Source: Desulfobulbaceae bacterium (lineage in GTDB: Bacteria; Desulfobacterota; Desulfobulbia; Desulfobulbales; SURF-16). From it: a DNA stretch of 5,603 nucleotides. The stretch is from positions 1 to 5,603 of the forward strand of contig JANTFJ010000195.1 of assembly GCA_024763495.1 (NCBI GenBank). Reading direction: 5' to 3'. The translations under genes were made by a program, and so were the position numbers. Positions 5,507 to 5,603 of the stretch are shown piece by piece. The stretch's first letter is position 1; each line of letters starts with the position of its first letter. The notes under the pieces were generated by a model that was not told the DNA's origin, did no database searches, and saw nothing but the letters and a program-made list of their open reading frames with translations.

Positions 5507-5603
5507 GTAACTGCTCACAGGGCACCGCATATTTCCGCCATCAGTCCGGTTTACGTATGACTATGGCGGCACCGGTCTGATGACGAAAATCTACGGCACC
5601 CTG
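5507..5603. repeat. Long fold-back element cut by the right window edge
   Basis: The element starts with GTAACTGCTCACAGGG, like the terminus of the element at 3804. Bases 5518-5550 pair with 5571-5603 over 33 ungapped positions: 26 are exact, and five of the seven others are G-U pairs when read on the minus strand. A 20-base loop separates the arms. An alternative inner pairing CCGCCAT/ATGGCGG (5535-5541 with 5563-5569) is also possible. Bases 5531-5563 repeat at 151-183. The right end, presumably the complement of GTAACTGCTCA, lies outside the window. No coding sequence is seen. Confidence 0.65.

Overview
The window looks like a chromosomal housekeeping locus of a Gram-negative bacterium, most plausibly a member of the Desulfobacterota (Deltaproteobacteria-type). 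This rests on the gene order rho-rpmE-prfA-prmC-murA, which I know from that group, and on the protein sequences. It is an inference without any database search. All five protein genes lie on the minus strand and are complete, so transcription runs from right to left. No gene on the plus strand is convincing.

Layout, in the direction of transcription. At the right edge (5507-5603) there is a long imperfect palindrome cut by the window end. It is followed by an AT-rich leader (about 5506-5314) with two small inverted repeats, a weak candidate promoter and a 10-codon upstream ORF. That ORF has a strong Shine-Dalgarno sequence, ends five bases before rho, and carries the rho Shine-Dalgarno sequence inside its own last codons. 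Next come rho (4060-5313, transcription termination factor), a 297-base gap holding a 133-bp palindromic repeat (3804-3936), rpmE (3551-3760, zinc-type ribosomal protein bL31), prfA (2481-3548, release factor RF1), prmC (1562-2437, the methyltransferase that modifies release factors) and murA (282-1544, first committed step of peptidoglycan precursor synthesis). The murA stop is followed by a 9-bp-stem hairpin, then a degraded repeat copy (about 139-205) and a 108-bp palindrome at the left edge (1-108).

How the genes work together: rpmE, prfA and prmC serve the ribosome and translation termination. PrmC methylates the GGQ glutamine of RF1, whose gene is its immediate neighbour. Rho ends transcription when translation fails to keep pace. 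MurA is functionally separate but is tightly packed behind prmC (17 bases). rpmE-prfA (2 bases), prfA-prmC (43 bases) and prmC-murA (17 bases) form one probable transcription unit. Whether rho is in the same unit is uncertain because of the repeat in between.

The genes are ordinary. What deserves a second look is the non-coding DNA: a probable family of long fold-back elements in all three intergenic regions, with base changes between the arms that keep G-U pairing on one strand only; the nested leader ORF before rho; and TTG start codons with poor ribosome binding sites on both prfA and prmC. I found no CRISPR array, tRNA, rRNA or transposase gene.
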